From the NCBI GenBank assembly GCA_024703855.1, contig CP087965.1:2782001-2846000 (forward strand): a DNA stretch of 64,000 nt, read 5' to 3'. Under the pieces are notes generated by a model, which was not told the DNA's origin, searched no databases, and saw only the letters and a program-made list of their open reading frames with translations. Below, one piece after another: positions 20,945 to 31,198 of this stretch. Positions within the stretch are counted from its first letter, which is position 1. Each line of letters begins with the position of its first letter. This DNA comes from Polaromonas sp. P2-4 (GTDB lineage: Bacteria > Pseudomonadota > Gammaproteobacteria > Burkholderiales > Burkholderiaceae_C). The position numbers and the translations under genes are program-made.

Positions 20945-22010
20945 ATGAAGACCTACCGCATAGGCGTGATTCCCGGCGACGGCATAGGCCGCGAGGTCGT
21001 GCCCGGGGGCCTGCGGGTGCTCGAGGCTGTGGCGGCGCGCTGCGGCTTCGGCATTGAGCAACAGCATTTCGACTGGAGCTGCGAGACCTACAAGGCCACC
21101 GGCCGCATGATGCCGGACGATGGCCTGGCGCGCCTGCGCGACCACGACGCGCTTTACCTCGGCGCGGTCGGCTTTCCCGGTGTGCCGGACCATGTCTCGG
21201 CCTGGGGCCTGTTGATCCCGATCCGCCGCGCGTTTGAGCAGTACGTGAACCTGCGGCCGGTACGCCTGATGCCCGGCATGACACCGGCGGTGCGCGACCG
21301 CGAGCAGCCGATCGACTTCTGGGTGGTGCGCGAAAACAGTGAAGGCGAGTACTCGCAGATCGGCGGCCGGCAGAACGCCGGCACCGAGCACGAGATCGTG
21401 GTGCAGCAGTCGGTGTTCACGCGCCGCGCGACCGACCGCATCATGCGGTATGCCTTCGAGCTGGCGCGCCTGCAGCGGCAAGCTGCACGTGACCTCGGCC
21501 ACCAAATCGAACGGCCTGTTTTATTCGATGCCGTTCTGGGACGAACGTTTTGCCGCGATCCGCGCCGAGTACCCCGATGTGCGCGCCGACCAGGACCACA
21601 TCGATATCCTGACCGCACGTTTTGTCATGACCCCCGAGCGCTTCGGTGTAGTGGTCGCCAGCAACCTGTTCGGCGACATCCTGTCCGACCTCGGCCCCGG
21701 TGTCACCGGCACTATCGGCATCGCACCCTCGGGCAATATCAACCCCGAGCGAACCTACCCCTCGCTGTTTGAGCCGGTGCACGGCTCCGCGCCCGACATC
21801 GCCGGCCGCGGCATCGCCAATCCGCTCGGCCAGATCTGGTCGGCCGCGATGATGCTGGAACACCTGGGCGAGATCGAGGCCGGCCAAATGATTGTCAGAA
21901 CGATAGAGAAAGTGCTGGGCACGGCGAGCACACCGCGCACGCCGGACCTCGGCGGCCGCGCCACGACCCGCGAGCTCAGCGACGCCATCGTGCAGGCACT
22001 GCCGAATTGA
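20945..22010 (+). CDS. Tartrate/D-malate-type decarboxylating dehydrogenase (one frame break)
   Basis: A beta-decarboxylating dehydrogenase of about 355 residues (isocitrate/isopropylmalate family). IPGDGIGREV, LGAVGFPGVPDH, RENSEGEYS, the NLFGDILSDL metal-binding aspartates and EPVHGSAPDIAG are present. The GAVG-PD-H pattern resembles tartrate dehydrogenase/decarboxylase (TtuC) and DmlA. A break near 21474 is repaired by one GC (CTGCGCAGC instead of CTGCAGC), giving LRSGKLHVTSATKSNG. It starts 11 bases after the SDR stop, so it is operonic. Confidence 0.83.
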
Positions 22011-22020
22011 AGGATTACCC

Positions 22021-23261
22021 ATGAGCGAACGCATTCACGCAAGCTACTGGCTGGAAACCGGCGACGACCCGCGGCGCGCCGCCGAGGTGATTGCCGGCGA
22101 GCAGTCCAGCGGCACTTTCATCACGCTGCCCAACGAGACACCAGCGCTGAAGGCGCGCTCCGGTGCGCGCATCGAGCGGCTGGAGGTGCTGGAGCAGGTC
22201 GGCCAGCCCAGCCTGCCGGTCGCCACGCCGGCCAAGGTCTACACCCGCTGCACGCTGGAGCTGTCGTGGCCGATCGAGAACCTGGGCCCCTCGCTGCCCA
22301 ACCTGCTGGCCACGGTGGCCGGCAATTTGTTCGAGCTGCGCCAGGTGTCTGGCCTGCGCGTGCTGGACCTGAAACTGCCAGCGTCGTTCGCCGACGCCTA
22401 CCCCGGCCCGGCCTTCGGCATCGACGGCACGCGGCGCCTGTCCGGCGTGGCGCATGGCCCGCTGATCGGCACCATCATCAAGCCCAGCGTCGGGCTGGAC
22501 CCCGCGCAGACGGCCGAGCAGGTGCGCCAGCTGATAGACGGCGGCATCGACTTCATCAAGGACGACGAGCTACAGGCCGACGGGCCACATTGTCCGTTTG
22601 ACGAACGCGTGCGCGCCGTGATGCAGGTGGTCAACGATGCGGCCCAGCGCGACGGGCGCAAGGTGATGGTGGCCTTCAACCTGACCGGCGACCTGGACCA
22701 GATGCGGCGGCGCCACGACCTCGTGCAGTCGCTGGGCGGCACCTGCGTGATGGCCAGCCTCAATTCCATCGGCCTGGTCGGCCTGCTCGAACTGCGCCGC
22801 CACGCCAGCCTGCCCATCCATGCCCACCGCTGCGGCTGGGGTTATCTTTCGCGCAGCCCGGCCCTGGGCTGGGACTTTGCACCGTGGCACCAGATCTGGC
22901 GCCTGGCGGGCGCCGACCACCTGCATGTCAATGGCCTGGCCAACAAGTTCAGCGAATCCGACGCGAGTGTGATTGCCGCCGCGCGCGCGGTGCTCAAGCC
23001 GCTGTTCGCCCATCAGCCGATGCCGGCGATGCCGGTTTTCAGTTCGGGCCAGACCGGCTTGCAGGCGCCCGGCACCTATGCCGCGCTCGGCAGCGCGGAC
23101 CTGATCCATGCCGCCGGCGGTGGCATCTTTGGCCACCCGGGTGGCATTGCCGCCGGCGTCAGCGCCTTCCGCCAGGCCTGGGAGGCGGCGATGGCCGGCA
23201 CGCCGCTGCACGAGCATGCCAAAACGCATGCCGAGTTGCGCACGCGCTTGAGTTCTGGTGA
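22021..23261 (+). CDS. RuBisCO-like protein (possible OiaX/OiaT role)
   Basis: About 413 residues with the RuBisCO large-chain fold. The active-site lysine lies in TIIKPSVGL, the metal-binding and carbamylated-lysine motif in FIKDDE, followed by HAHRCGWG, and SSGQ near the C-terminus. Catalytic lysine and metal ligands are conserved, so the protein is probably active, but it lacks the full form I-III pattern and is not a carbon-fixing enzyme. RuBisCO-like proteins paired with DUF1537 kinases act in acid-sugar pathways such as 3-oxo-isoapionate-4-phosphate breakdown. The reading likely ends ALEFW at the TGA 23259-23261, after a break in ACGCGC near 23243. That stop overlaps the GTG of the next gene. 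Confidence 0.8.
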
Positions 23262-24638
23262 ACGCCGTGGCCGATCAACGCTGGCCGGACGGCCTGCTGC
23301 TTGCCTACTACGGCGACGACTTCACCGGCTCCACCGATGTGATGGAGGCCTTTAGCGCGGCCGGTGTGCCGACCGTGCTGTTCCTGCGCCCGCCCACGGC
23401 AGACTGGCTGAAGCGATTTCCTGAGGTGCGCTGCGTCGGCCTGGCCGGCCAGTCGCGCGGCCGCAGCCCGGACTGGATGGACCGCGAGTTGCCGCAGGCC
23501 TTTGCCAGCCTGGCCAAACTCGGCGCGCCTATCCTGCAATACAAGGTCTGCTCGACCTTCGACTCCTCGCCCGCGGTCGGCTCCATCGGCCGCGCCATCG
23601 ATATCGGCGTGCCGCTGATGCCCGGCAGCTGGTCGCCCATGGTCGTCGGTGCGCCGCGCCTGAAGCGCTACCAGGCCTTCGGCCACCTGTTCGCGGCGGT
23701 CGACGGTGTCGGCTACCGCCTGGACCGGCATCCGACCATGTCGCGCCACCCGGTCACGCCCATGGCCGAGGCCGACCTGCGCCTGCACCTGGCGGCGCAG
23801 ACACCGCGCCGCAGCGAGTTGATCGATATGGTGCAGCTGCGTACCGGCGACGCGGCCACCCGCGTGCAGGCGTTCGCCGGTGCCGACGTGCCGGTGGTGC
23901 TGCTTGACGTGCTCGACGAGGAAACATTGGCCGCCGCCGGCCGGCTGGTCTGGACGCAGCGCGGCCGTGGCCTGTTCACGGCTTCATCGTCCGGCCTGCA
24001 GTACGCGCTGGCCGCGCACTGGCGCAGCCAGGGCCTGCTGCCGGAGCAGCCCTCGCTGCCGGTGGCGGCGCCCGTGCCGGTGATTGCCGTGGTCAGCGGC
24101 AGCTGTTCGCCGGTGACGGCGGCGCAGATTGCCTGGGCGCAAGGGCAGGGCTTTCATGCCGAGCGCCTGAACCTGGCGCGCCTGCTTGACGCGCGAGAGC
24201 GAGGCCGAGATAGAACGTGTGGTGGCCGCCGCCGTGCGGGCGATAGCGCAGGGCGTCAGCCCGCTGGTGTATTCGGCCGCCGGGCCCGACGACGCGGCGG
24301 TGCGGCAATTTGATGCGACGGCGGCGCAAGCCGGCCTGGCGCGCGGCGAAGCGGCCCAGCGCGTCGGTGCCGGCCTGGCCGAAGTGATGCGGCGGCTGCT
24401 CGAGCGCGTGCCCTTGCAGCGCATCGTGGTGGCTGGCGGCGACAGTTCGGGCGAAGTCGCGAGCGCGCTCGACATCACCGCGCTCAGCGTGGTGGCCGGG
24501 CTCGCGCCGGGCGCACCGCTGTGCAAGGCCTGGTCCGAGCGGCGCGAACGCGATGGCCTGGAGATTGTGCTGAAGGGCGGCCAGATGGGCACGGCCTCGT
24601 TTTTCGGCGCCGTGCGTGCCGGCCGTTTGCTCGACTGA
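23258..24638 (+). CDS. DUF1537 four-carbon acid sugar kinase family protein (one frame break)
   Basis: An ATP-dependent acid-sugar kinase of about 460 residues. The N-terminal DUF1537 domain starts with YYGDDFTGSTDVMEAF (acidic substrate-binding motif) and contains KVCSTFDSSP. The C-terminal nucleotide-binding domain has VVSGSCSPVTAAQI and VAGGDSSGEVA, and ends GGQMGTASFF. A break at about 24192 is repaired by one CG (GACGCGCGCGAG instead of GACGCGCGAG). The GTG start overlaps the stop of the RuBisCO-like gene. Family members phosphorylate threonate, erythronate, denbinoate or 3-oxo-isoapionate; the neighbour suggests the last type. Confidence 0.83.
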
Positions 24639-24713
24639 TGGCTCACTCGACTAAGTGATAATTAAAAACTCACCCCGCCCGAAGTTTTTTCGTTTCCATT
24701 CTTACCCGCCACC

Positions 24714-25423
24714 ATGATCACCGAACAGATTCAGCGCCGCAAGCTGTACCAGGAGGTGCTCGACCGGCTGCTGGAGCGGATCCGCAGCGGCGAAATTCCG
24801 CCCGGTGCCCACCTGCCTTCCGAGCGCGAGCTGATGGAGTTTTACGGCGTGGGCCGGCCGGCCGTGCGCGAGGCGCTGCAGGCGCTGGAGCGCTCGGGCA
24901 TTGTCGAGATCACCCATGGCGAGCGCGCGTGTGGTCATCCCCACGGCCGGGCGGCTGATCGAGCAGCTTGCCGGCGGTGCCCGCCACCTGCTGCACAGCC
25001 AGCCCGACATGCTGGAGCACCTGAAGGACGCGCGTCTTTCTGGAGGTGGGCATGGCCCGCGTGGCGGCCGAGCGGGCCACCGAAGACGACATTGCCCAAC
25101 TGCGGCAACGGCTGGCCGAACACCGGGCCTCGGTCGGCAAGGTCGACGAGTTCATCCAGCTCGACATGGCCTTTCACCGCGAGATTGCGCGCATCAGCGG
25201 CAACCCGATCTTCCCCGCCATCCTCGAGGCCTTGTTCGGCTGGGCGATTGAGTATTACCACCCCTTTGTCCGCGCGCCCGGCGCCGAACAGCTGACCCTG
25301 GCCGAACACGCGCGACTCGTCGAAGCGATCGCCATGCGTGATCCGCAAGCGGCGGAGTTGGCCATCCGGGAGCACCTGACGCGTGCGAACGAGCTGTACC
25401 GCCAGCTGGACACGTCGCGCTAG
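24714..25423 (+). CDS. GntR/FadR-type regulator (two frame breaks)
   Basis: About 237 residues: an N-terminal winged helix (LPSERELMEFYGVGRPAVREALQAL) and a C-terminal FCD ligand-binding domain with the helical metal-site region (AFHREIARISGNPIF). Breaks at about 24926 and 25031 are both repaired by one CG in a CGCGCG tract. It follows the kinase gene on the same strand and is the likely repressor of the acid-sugar cluster upstream, by position only. Confidence 0.82.
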
Positions 25424-25454
25424 CCCGATAGGCTCCCAAGCCCTCTTGCTGCCG

Positions 25455-25520
25455 AGAGTTTGTGGCCTAATCGCCTTGTAGCCCTTTAACGGCGGGCGCT
25501 ATCAGCTATTAATTGCATAG
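25455..25520. repeat. Dispersed intergenic repeat remnant
   Basis: AGCCCTTTAACGGCGGGCGCT followed by ATCAGCTATTAATTGCAT resembles the repeat near 9130-9180 (hairpin plus GCAGCTACTAATTAATTGCA). It lies in the gap between two convergent genes (GntR and GudD). The identification rests on similarity inside this window and general familiarity with the pattern. Confidence 0.35.
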
Positions 25521-25591
25521 CAAATCGAAGCCGCCCTGGGGTGCAGGCACGCATCTTGGCCACCACCTGCTGCGCGCCCGCAGCCATCGCT

Positions 25592-26924
25592 TCAGCGGTC
25601 GAACGCCGGACGCTTGGGGTTGAATGTCCAGCCGGGCATCAGGCTCTGCATGGCGACCGCGTCGTCGCGCGCCCAGCCCGTGCTGCTTGTAAAGCTGATG
25701 GGCCTTCTCGACCTCGACCATGTCGAGCTCGACGCCGAGGCCGGGTTTCTTCGGCACCTGCACCAGGCCGCCCTCAATACGCAGCGGCTCCTTGGTGAGG
25801 CGCTGGCCGTCCTGCCAGATCCAGTGCGTGTCGATCGCCGTCACGCGGCCCGGCGCGGCGGCGCCCACATGCGTGAACATCGCCAGTGACACGTCGAAGT
25901 GGTTGTTGGAGTGCGAACCCCAGGTCAGGCCCCAGTCACGGCAAGTCTGCGCGACACGCACCGACCCGGCCATGGTCCAGAAGTGCGGGTCGGCGAGCGG
26001 AATGTCGACCGACTGCAACGCGAGCGCGTGGCTCAACTGCCGCCAGTCGGTCGCGATCATGTTGGTGGCGGTGGGCAGGCCGGTGGCGCGGCGGAACTCG
26101 GCCATCACCTCGCGGCCCGAGAAACCGTCTTCGGCACCACACGGGTCTTCGGCGTAGGCCACCACATTTTTCATGTCGCGCATCAGGCGAATCGCGTCTT
26201 TCAGCAGCCAGCCGCCATTCGGGTCCAGCGTCACACGCGCCTGCGGGAAGCGTTCATGCAAGGCGGTCACGGCGTCGATTTCTTCTTCGCCGCGCAGCAC
26301 ACCGCCCTTGAGCTTGAAATCGTTGAAGCCGTAGCGTTCATGAGCCGCTTCGGCCTGGCGCACGATGGTTTCGGGGGTCAGGGCCTCTTCGTGACGCAGC
26401 CGGGCCCAGGCATTGTCGGCCTGCGGTTCGCTGTGGTACGGAAGGTCTGTCTTGGTGCGGTCGCCGACAAAAAACAGGTAACCGAGCATCTCGACCGCAT
26501 CGCGCTGCTGGCCCTCGCCAAGCAGTGCAGCGACCGGCACCTCGAGGTGCTGGCCCAGCAGGTCGAGCAATGCCGACTCGATGGCCGTCACGGCATGGAT
26601 CGTGGTGCGCAGGTCGAAGGTCTGCAGCCCGCGGCCACCGGTGTCGCGGTCGGCGAACTGCCGCTGCACCTGCTGCAGCAGGCGCTGGTGCGCGCCGATC
26701 GGTTGGCCGACCACGAGGCTGCTGGCGTCTTCGAGGGTCTGGCGGATCTTTTCGCCACCGGGCACCTCGCCGACGCCGGTGCGGCCGGCGCTGTCGGTCA
26801 GGATCAGCAGGTTGCGTGTGAAGAAGGGACCGTGGGCGCCGCTGAGGTTCAGCAGCATGCTGTCGCGGCCGGCAACGGGGATCACGCGCAAGTTCGTGAT
26901 CAGTGGGGTGGAGTTGTTGGACAT
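25592..26924 (-). CDS. gudD: D-glucarate dehydratase (one frame break near the C-terminus)
   Basis: An enolase-superfamily dehydratase of about 444 residues converting D-glucarate to 5-dehydro-4-deoxy-D-glucarate. The N-terminus [23 protein letters not shown] is typical of GudD. It has KLKGG (catalytic K-x-K), metal ligands in TLDPNGGW and YAEDP, and [10 protein letters not shown] with the catalytic histidine. A break at about 25667 is repaired by one CG; the true end is [14 protein letters not shown] at 25592. It is the last gene of the kdgD-Bug-gudD operon, 11 bases after the Bug stop. Confidence 0.92.
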
Positions 26925-26934
26925 TTCAGATTCC

Positions 26935-27897
26935 TTAATCGGCGGTGATTTTGCCGGTCTCGATCACTGTCCTCCAGCGCGCAAACTCCTGCTGCTGGAA
27001 GGCGGCGAATTGAGCCGGTGTGTTGCCGACGACCTCAAAGCCGACGGAGACAAATTGTTGCTTGACCTGGGGGTCATTGAGCGCCGCGACGATCGCGGCA
27101 TGGGCCTTGTTGCGCACGTCGGCCGGCAGACCTTTGGGCGCCACCACGGCTTGCCAGGAGTAGACCTGCAAGTTGTTCACACCGGCCTCGGCGAACGTGG
27201 GCACCTCGGGCAGGACCTGCGGAGCGCTTTTCGGAGGTGATGGCCAGTGCCCTCAGCTTGCCGGACTTGATGTGCTGCACAACGGCATTGATGTTCTGGA
27301 ACGATGCGTCGACTTGCCCGCCCAACAGGTCGGTGATTGCTGGCGCGCCGCCCTTGTAGGGTACGTGTGTGCCGGTGGTGCCTGTCTGTTGCCAGAGCAG
27401 CTCGGCGGTGAGGTGGTCGCTTGAGCCGTTGCCCGAGGAGGCGAAGGACATCTTGCCGGGATTCAATTTTTCGTAGGCGATAACGGCGCCGACGGTCTTA
27501 TAGGATGAGTTGGCCGGCACCACCAGGACGTTCGGCGCCTGCACGGCCAGCGTGATGAGATCGAAATCCTTCAGCGCGTCGTAGGGCATGCCCTTGATCA
27601 GGTGCGGCGCAATGACCAGGGGGCCGAGCGACGTCACGAGAAAGGTGTGGCCATCCGGCGCGGCCCGCTTGACCAGGGTTGCGCCTATCGTGCCGGTCGC
27701 GCCCGCCTTGTTATCTACGACAAAAGGCTGACCCAATTTTTCGGCAAGCCTGGGGGCGAGGGGCGCGCTACGGTGTCGGTTGACCCGCCGGCCGGGAACG
27801 GCACCACCAAATTCACGGTCTTCGCGGGCCAGGCTTGGGCCTGGACGCCGCCGGCTGCGGCCAGACCGATCACGAGGGCAGATAGCAGGTTTTTCAT
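26935..27897 (-). CDS. Bug-family periplasmic solute-binding protein of the glucarate operon (two frame breaks)
   Basis: A TctC-like protein of about 320 residues with a signal peptide ending in GVQAQA, then [23 protein letters not shown] and [10 protein letters not shown], the canonical Bug segments. Breaks lie at about 27760 (C run one short) and 27219 (TCCGCAGG for TCCGCGCAGG). Bug proteins bind carboxylated ligands for tripartite tricarboxylate transporters, and position between kdgD and gudD suggests glucarate or a related aldarate. No TctA/TctB genes are nearby. Confidence 0.85.
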
Positions 27898-27923
27898 GGG
27901 GGTGTCTCCTTGAATTGTGACGC

Positions 27924-28840
27924 TCACTGGGCGCCGAGTGTGGCGATCAATTGGCCGAGCTGGTCGAGCTCGGCCGGCTTCAGGTCCGACAGCGGCGGGC
28001 GCACCGGCCCTGCGCTGTGGCCCACCAGGGTGGCGCCGGCCTTGACGATGCTCACGCCATACCCCTGGCCCTGGTTGCGCAGGGCGATGTAGGGCAGGAA
28101 GAACTCGTCGAGCAGGCGGTTGGTGGTGGCGGTTTCGCCGGCGTGGTGGGCGTTGTAAAACTCCATCGCCGTGCGGGGAATAAAGTTGAAGACGGCCGAC
28201 GAATACACCGGGCAGCCCATCGCCTGGTAAGCGCCGGCGAACACCTCCGCCGTGGGAAGTCCGCCGAGGTAGGCAAAGCGGTCGCCAAGCTGGCGGCGGA
28301 TGGCGACGAATGACTCGATGTCGCCGATGCCGTCCTTGAAGCCGATCAGGTTGGGGCAGCGATCGGCCAGTGTGAGCAGCGACGCAGGCGTCAGGCGGCA
28401 GCCGCCCCGGTTGTAGACGATCACGCCGAGCTGGACGCTCTTGCAGACCGCCTCAATGTGCGCCACCAGGCCTTCCTGCGTAGCCTCGGTGAGGTAATGC
28501 GGCAACAGCAGAATGCCTTGGGCGCCCAGGCGTTCAGCCTCTTGTGCATAACGAATCGCCAGGGGGTGGTGCCGCCGCCGGCGCCTGCAATGATGGGCAT
28601 CCGGCCACGGCAAGTTTCGACCGCGCTGCGCACCACTTCACTGAACTCCTGCGGTTCCAGCGAGAAAAACTCGCCGGTGCCGCCGGCCGCGAACAGCGCC
28701 GTGGCGCCATAGGGCATGAGCCACTCCAGGCGCTCGGCATAGGGTTTGGGCGCGAAGCGGAGTTCGCTGTCGAAATCGGTCAAAGGAAACGACAGCAGGC
28801 CGGACGAGATGGTCTTTTTGAGGTCTTGCGGAGTGGTCAT
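27924..28840 (-). CDS. kdgD: 5-dehydro-4-deoxyglucarate dehydratase (one frame break)
   Basis: A class I aldolase-fold enzyme of the DapA family, about 305 residues, which decarboxylates and dehydrates 5-dehydro-4-deoxy-D-glucarate to 2-oxoglutarate semialdehyde. The N-terminus [37 protein letters not shown] and the Schiff-base lysine in [10 protein letters not shown] are diagnostic. A break near 28565 lies in a C run on the coding strand. It is the first gene of the operon, directly downstream of two LacI-type operators. Confidence 0.9.
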
Positions 28841-28895
28841 GAAAACGGTCCCAGTAGTGGCGAGTAAGGAATGGGCAGCGCTGTTCGTTACAAAA

Positions 28896-28941
28896 TGGTA
28901 GCGCTACCTAAAACGATTAGTCGCAATGGTAGCGCTACCTA
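28896..28941. promoter_or_regulatory. Two tandem LacI-family operators
   Basis: GGTAGCGCTACC occurs at 28897-28908 and again at 28928-28939, perfect palindromes 31 bases apart centre to centre, each preceded by T. The central GCGC dyad is the LacI/GalR-family operator form. They lie between kdgD (start 28840) and the lacI-type gene, where they can control the kdgD-Bug-gudD operon. Confidence 0.85.
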
Positions 28942-28981
28942 TTTAGAAAATCAAGCGAAAAATAGTGAGGGGCAATACGTA

Positions 28982-30015
28982 TCAGGTGCTGTTGCGCTCG
29001 ACGATCGTGAAACCGATATCGACCACGCGTTGTTCAACCGGCTGGCCTTCCGCGCGTTGAACGATGAACCTGGCGGCCTGCCGACCGATCGCCGTGCCGT
29101 CAATGCGCACGGTGGTCAGGGCCGGGTTCAGGTCTGCGGCAAACTCAAGGTCACCTGAAGCCAACGACGGCGAGCTGCCCGGGCACCTGCAATACCGCAG
29201 GCCTGCGCCTGGGTCAAAACGCCCAGCGCCAACAAGTCCGAACTGCAGAACACGGCGTCAATGTCGCCCGACTCCCGCATCAACTCGGTCAGCGCGCTGC
29301 GGCCGCTTTTCACGGTGGTCGGCGCAGGCACGGTCACCATCCGGACCTCGCGCAGGCCCGCAGCACGAGCCGCCGCCTGGAAGGCCTGGTGGCGGCGCGT
29401 CGAGCGCTCATCGTCGCCCGCCACAATCGCCAGCCGCCGGCGTCCCTTGGTGTAGAGAAAATCAACCACGGCACGCCCGACATCCTCGTGGGAGAAGCCG
29501 ACCAGCATGTCGAGCGGGGTGGGCGTGAGGTCCCAGGTTTCGACGACCGGAATACCGGCGGCCAGCAGGCGCTTTCGCCCCTCGGGCGAATGCATGATGC
29601 CGGTCAGCACGATGCCGTCCGGCCGGCGGCCGATGATGGCCTCCAGCAGCGCGTCTTCGCGCGAGTTGACGTAGCCGCTCTGGCCGAGCATCAGCTGGTA
29701 GCCCCGCTCGGCGAGGGCCTCGGTGAGCGACTGCATCGTTTGAAGGAACACCGGCCCGGTGAGGGTCGGCACGACGGCGGCCACCAGCCGGCTGCGCGAC
29801 GAAGCCAGGCCGCCGGCGAGCCGGTTCGGGACGTAGCCCGTGCGCTCGACCGCGTCGGTCACCTTTTTCAGCACCTTGGCCGAAACCTGATCGGGTGTGT
29901 TTAAGGCGCGCGATGCGGTGATGGGGGCCACCGCGGCGAGTTTGGCCACGTCGTGCAAGGTGACCGACCCAGTGCCCCGGCGGGTGCGTCGCGCTTGGAT
30001 GCCGTCGTCGTTCAT
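28982..30015 (-). CDS. LacI-family repressor of the glucarate operon (two frame breaks near the C-terminus)
   Basis: About 343 residues: an N-terminal helix-turn-helix (VTLHDVAKLAAVAPITASRALN) with hinge helix, then a periplasmic-binding-protein-like effector domain (GYQLMLGQSGY, DAVFCSSDLLALG). Breaks at about 29190 and 29155 (the second is TTCAGGTGAC where TTCGGTGAC is expected) separate the last 55 residues ending FTIVERNST. Resembles gluconate/aldarate-type LacI regulators. Operators on both sides suggest control of kdgD and of itself. Confidence 0.87.
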
Positions 30016-30034
30016 GTCTCAATTTTAGGTCAAA

Positions 30035-30048
30035 GGATAGCGCTACCA
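30035..30048. promoter_or_regulatory. Third LacI-type operator, upstream of the repressor
   Basis: GGATAGCGCTACCA differs by one base from the two operators at 28897 and 28928 and keeps the TAGCGCTA core. It lies 20 bases upstream of the repressor start, consistent with autoregulation. Confidence 0.75.
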
Positions 30049-30194
30049 AAAATGATTCTGTTTACGGTGGTGCCGCCGCAAGGATCCAAGCAGATCCGGA
30101 TCGTGCCAGCCGCGCCGTTCGCGTCCAAGGTAGGCCTGACGCGCCAGCAGATCGCCGAGCGCATGCTGCTTGCGCCTCGTCAACGAGCGGCGGC

Positions 30195-30379
30195 AAATCA
30201 GCCTGCGTCAACGCCTGTTTGTTGTAGCCGTGCAAACGGCCCCAATCCGGCTTGGCCCGTCAGGTTGGCGTTTCCAGCACGAAACCGGCATGCGGTGTGG
30301 CAGTCGCCAGCGCCAGGGAGGGCCGGTAATACGCCCGCAGTTGCTCGCGGCCCTTGGGTGCCGGCAGCCGCAGCGAGCC
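30195..30379 (-). pseudogene. Fragment of a homocysteine S-methyltransferase-like gene
   Basis: On the minus strand one frame reads GSLRLPAPKGREQL, then HAGFVLETPT, a TGA stop where tryptophan (TGG) is expected, then RAKPDWGRLHGYNKQALTQA. LETPTWRAxPDWG is characteristic of the N-terminal part of homocysteine S-methyltransferases. The initiator region and everything after about residue 60 are missing or unrecognisable. A short decayed fragment directly downstream of the SnoaL-like gene. Confidence 0.45.
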
Positions 30380-30381
30380 GC

Positions 30382-30768
30382 TCAAAACATGGTGTTGCCG
30401 TTGGCCGACGTCTTCGGCACCAATTGCAGGACATCCCAGTGTTCGACAATTTTGCCCTCATGATCGAGGCGGAAAATGTCGATGCCTGCCCAGTCTTCGC
30501 CGCCCGGCCACTCTTGGTGGCAGTGCAGGACGACATAGTCGCCCTCGGCAATCACGCGCTTGAAGTGCACGCGCTTGCCGGGATATTCCCTGGCCATATG
30601 CTCAAAGTAGGCAATGAAGGCTGGCGCTCCATCGGCAACGTGCGGATTGTGCTGGGTATAGGCCAACCCGACGAAGTGGCGCACGGCCTCGGCGGGCTGG
30701 CACTGATTGAACATCAGGTCATAAAAGCGCGTGACGTTGTGCTTGTTGCGTTCCAGTTGCGTGCTCAT
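30382..30768 (-). CDS. SnoaL-like (NTF2-fold) protein
   Basis: An intact 128-residue protein with the SnoaL/NTF2-like signature: [61 protein letters not shown]. Relatives include small polyketide-cyclase-like proteins and many uncharacterised stress or catabolic accessories. No signal peptide. Neighbours give no firm hint of function. Confidence 0.85.
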   Translation of the reverse strand: MSTQLERNKHNVTRFYDLMFNQCQPAEAVRHFVGLAYTQHNPHVADGAPAFIAYFEHMAREYPGKRVHFKRVIAEGDYVVLHCHQEWPGGEDWAGIDIFRLDHEGKIVEHWDVLQLVPKTSANGNTMF

Positions 30769-31198
30769 GACAACTCCTTGCGGTTAGGTCCTGTGATCAG
30801 CTTGGCTAGCAGCCCAGGCGCGATGACGGTACCAGCGCCAGCGAAACGCGTGAACACGGCCATTCTGGCACCGCGCCCATGCCAGTGCAAGCTAGAGCCC
30901 GCCGCGCGGGCCAGGCGCATTCAATTCAGGTTGCGGTTGGTGCGAAAGGCAACTTCGGGCCCTTTGCGGTCGCTGATGATTGGGATTCGAACGACGGGAC
31001 TGCAGCGTTGCGGGTACTCGCCGGCGGCAGCTTTCTGGATGTTGAATTTCAAAGTTTTGCCGACTCGTCAGCGGTCATTCGCCACGACAGATCAGTTTTT
31101 ACGGCTGGACAACCCTTAACCGAACCGGATACTGGGGTGACCATACAGTTTCGTTTACGCACACGGGATATTGCCGAAGAAAATGCTTCGCTCAGTCA
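30769..31198. other. Intergenic region, no supported gene
   Basis: Frames exist on the plus strand but none shows a domain I recognise. GGATTCGAAC near 30980 looks like a tRNA T-arm on the minus strand, but no acceptor or anticodon arm can be built around it. I see nothing else in it. Confidence 0.3.

Noticed and set aside
22021..23261. A carbon-fixing RuBisCO
   Set aside because: The lysine and KDDE metal motif are kept, but other segments of form I-III enzymes are not, and there is no phosphoribulokinase or small subunit; the context is acid-sugar catabolism.
30975..31000. tRNA T-arm-like GGATTCGAAC
   Set aside because: No acceptor stem, D-arm or anticodon arm can be built around it on either strand.
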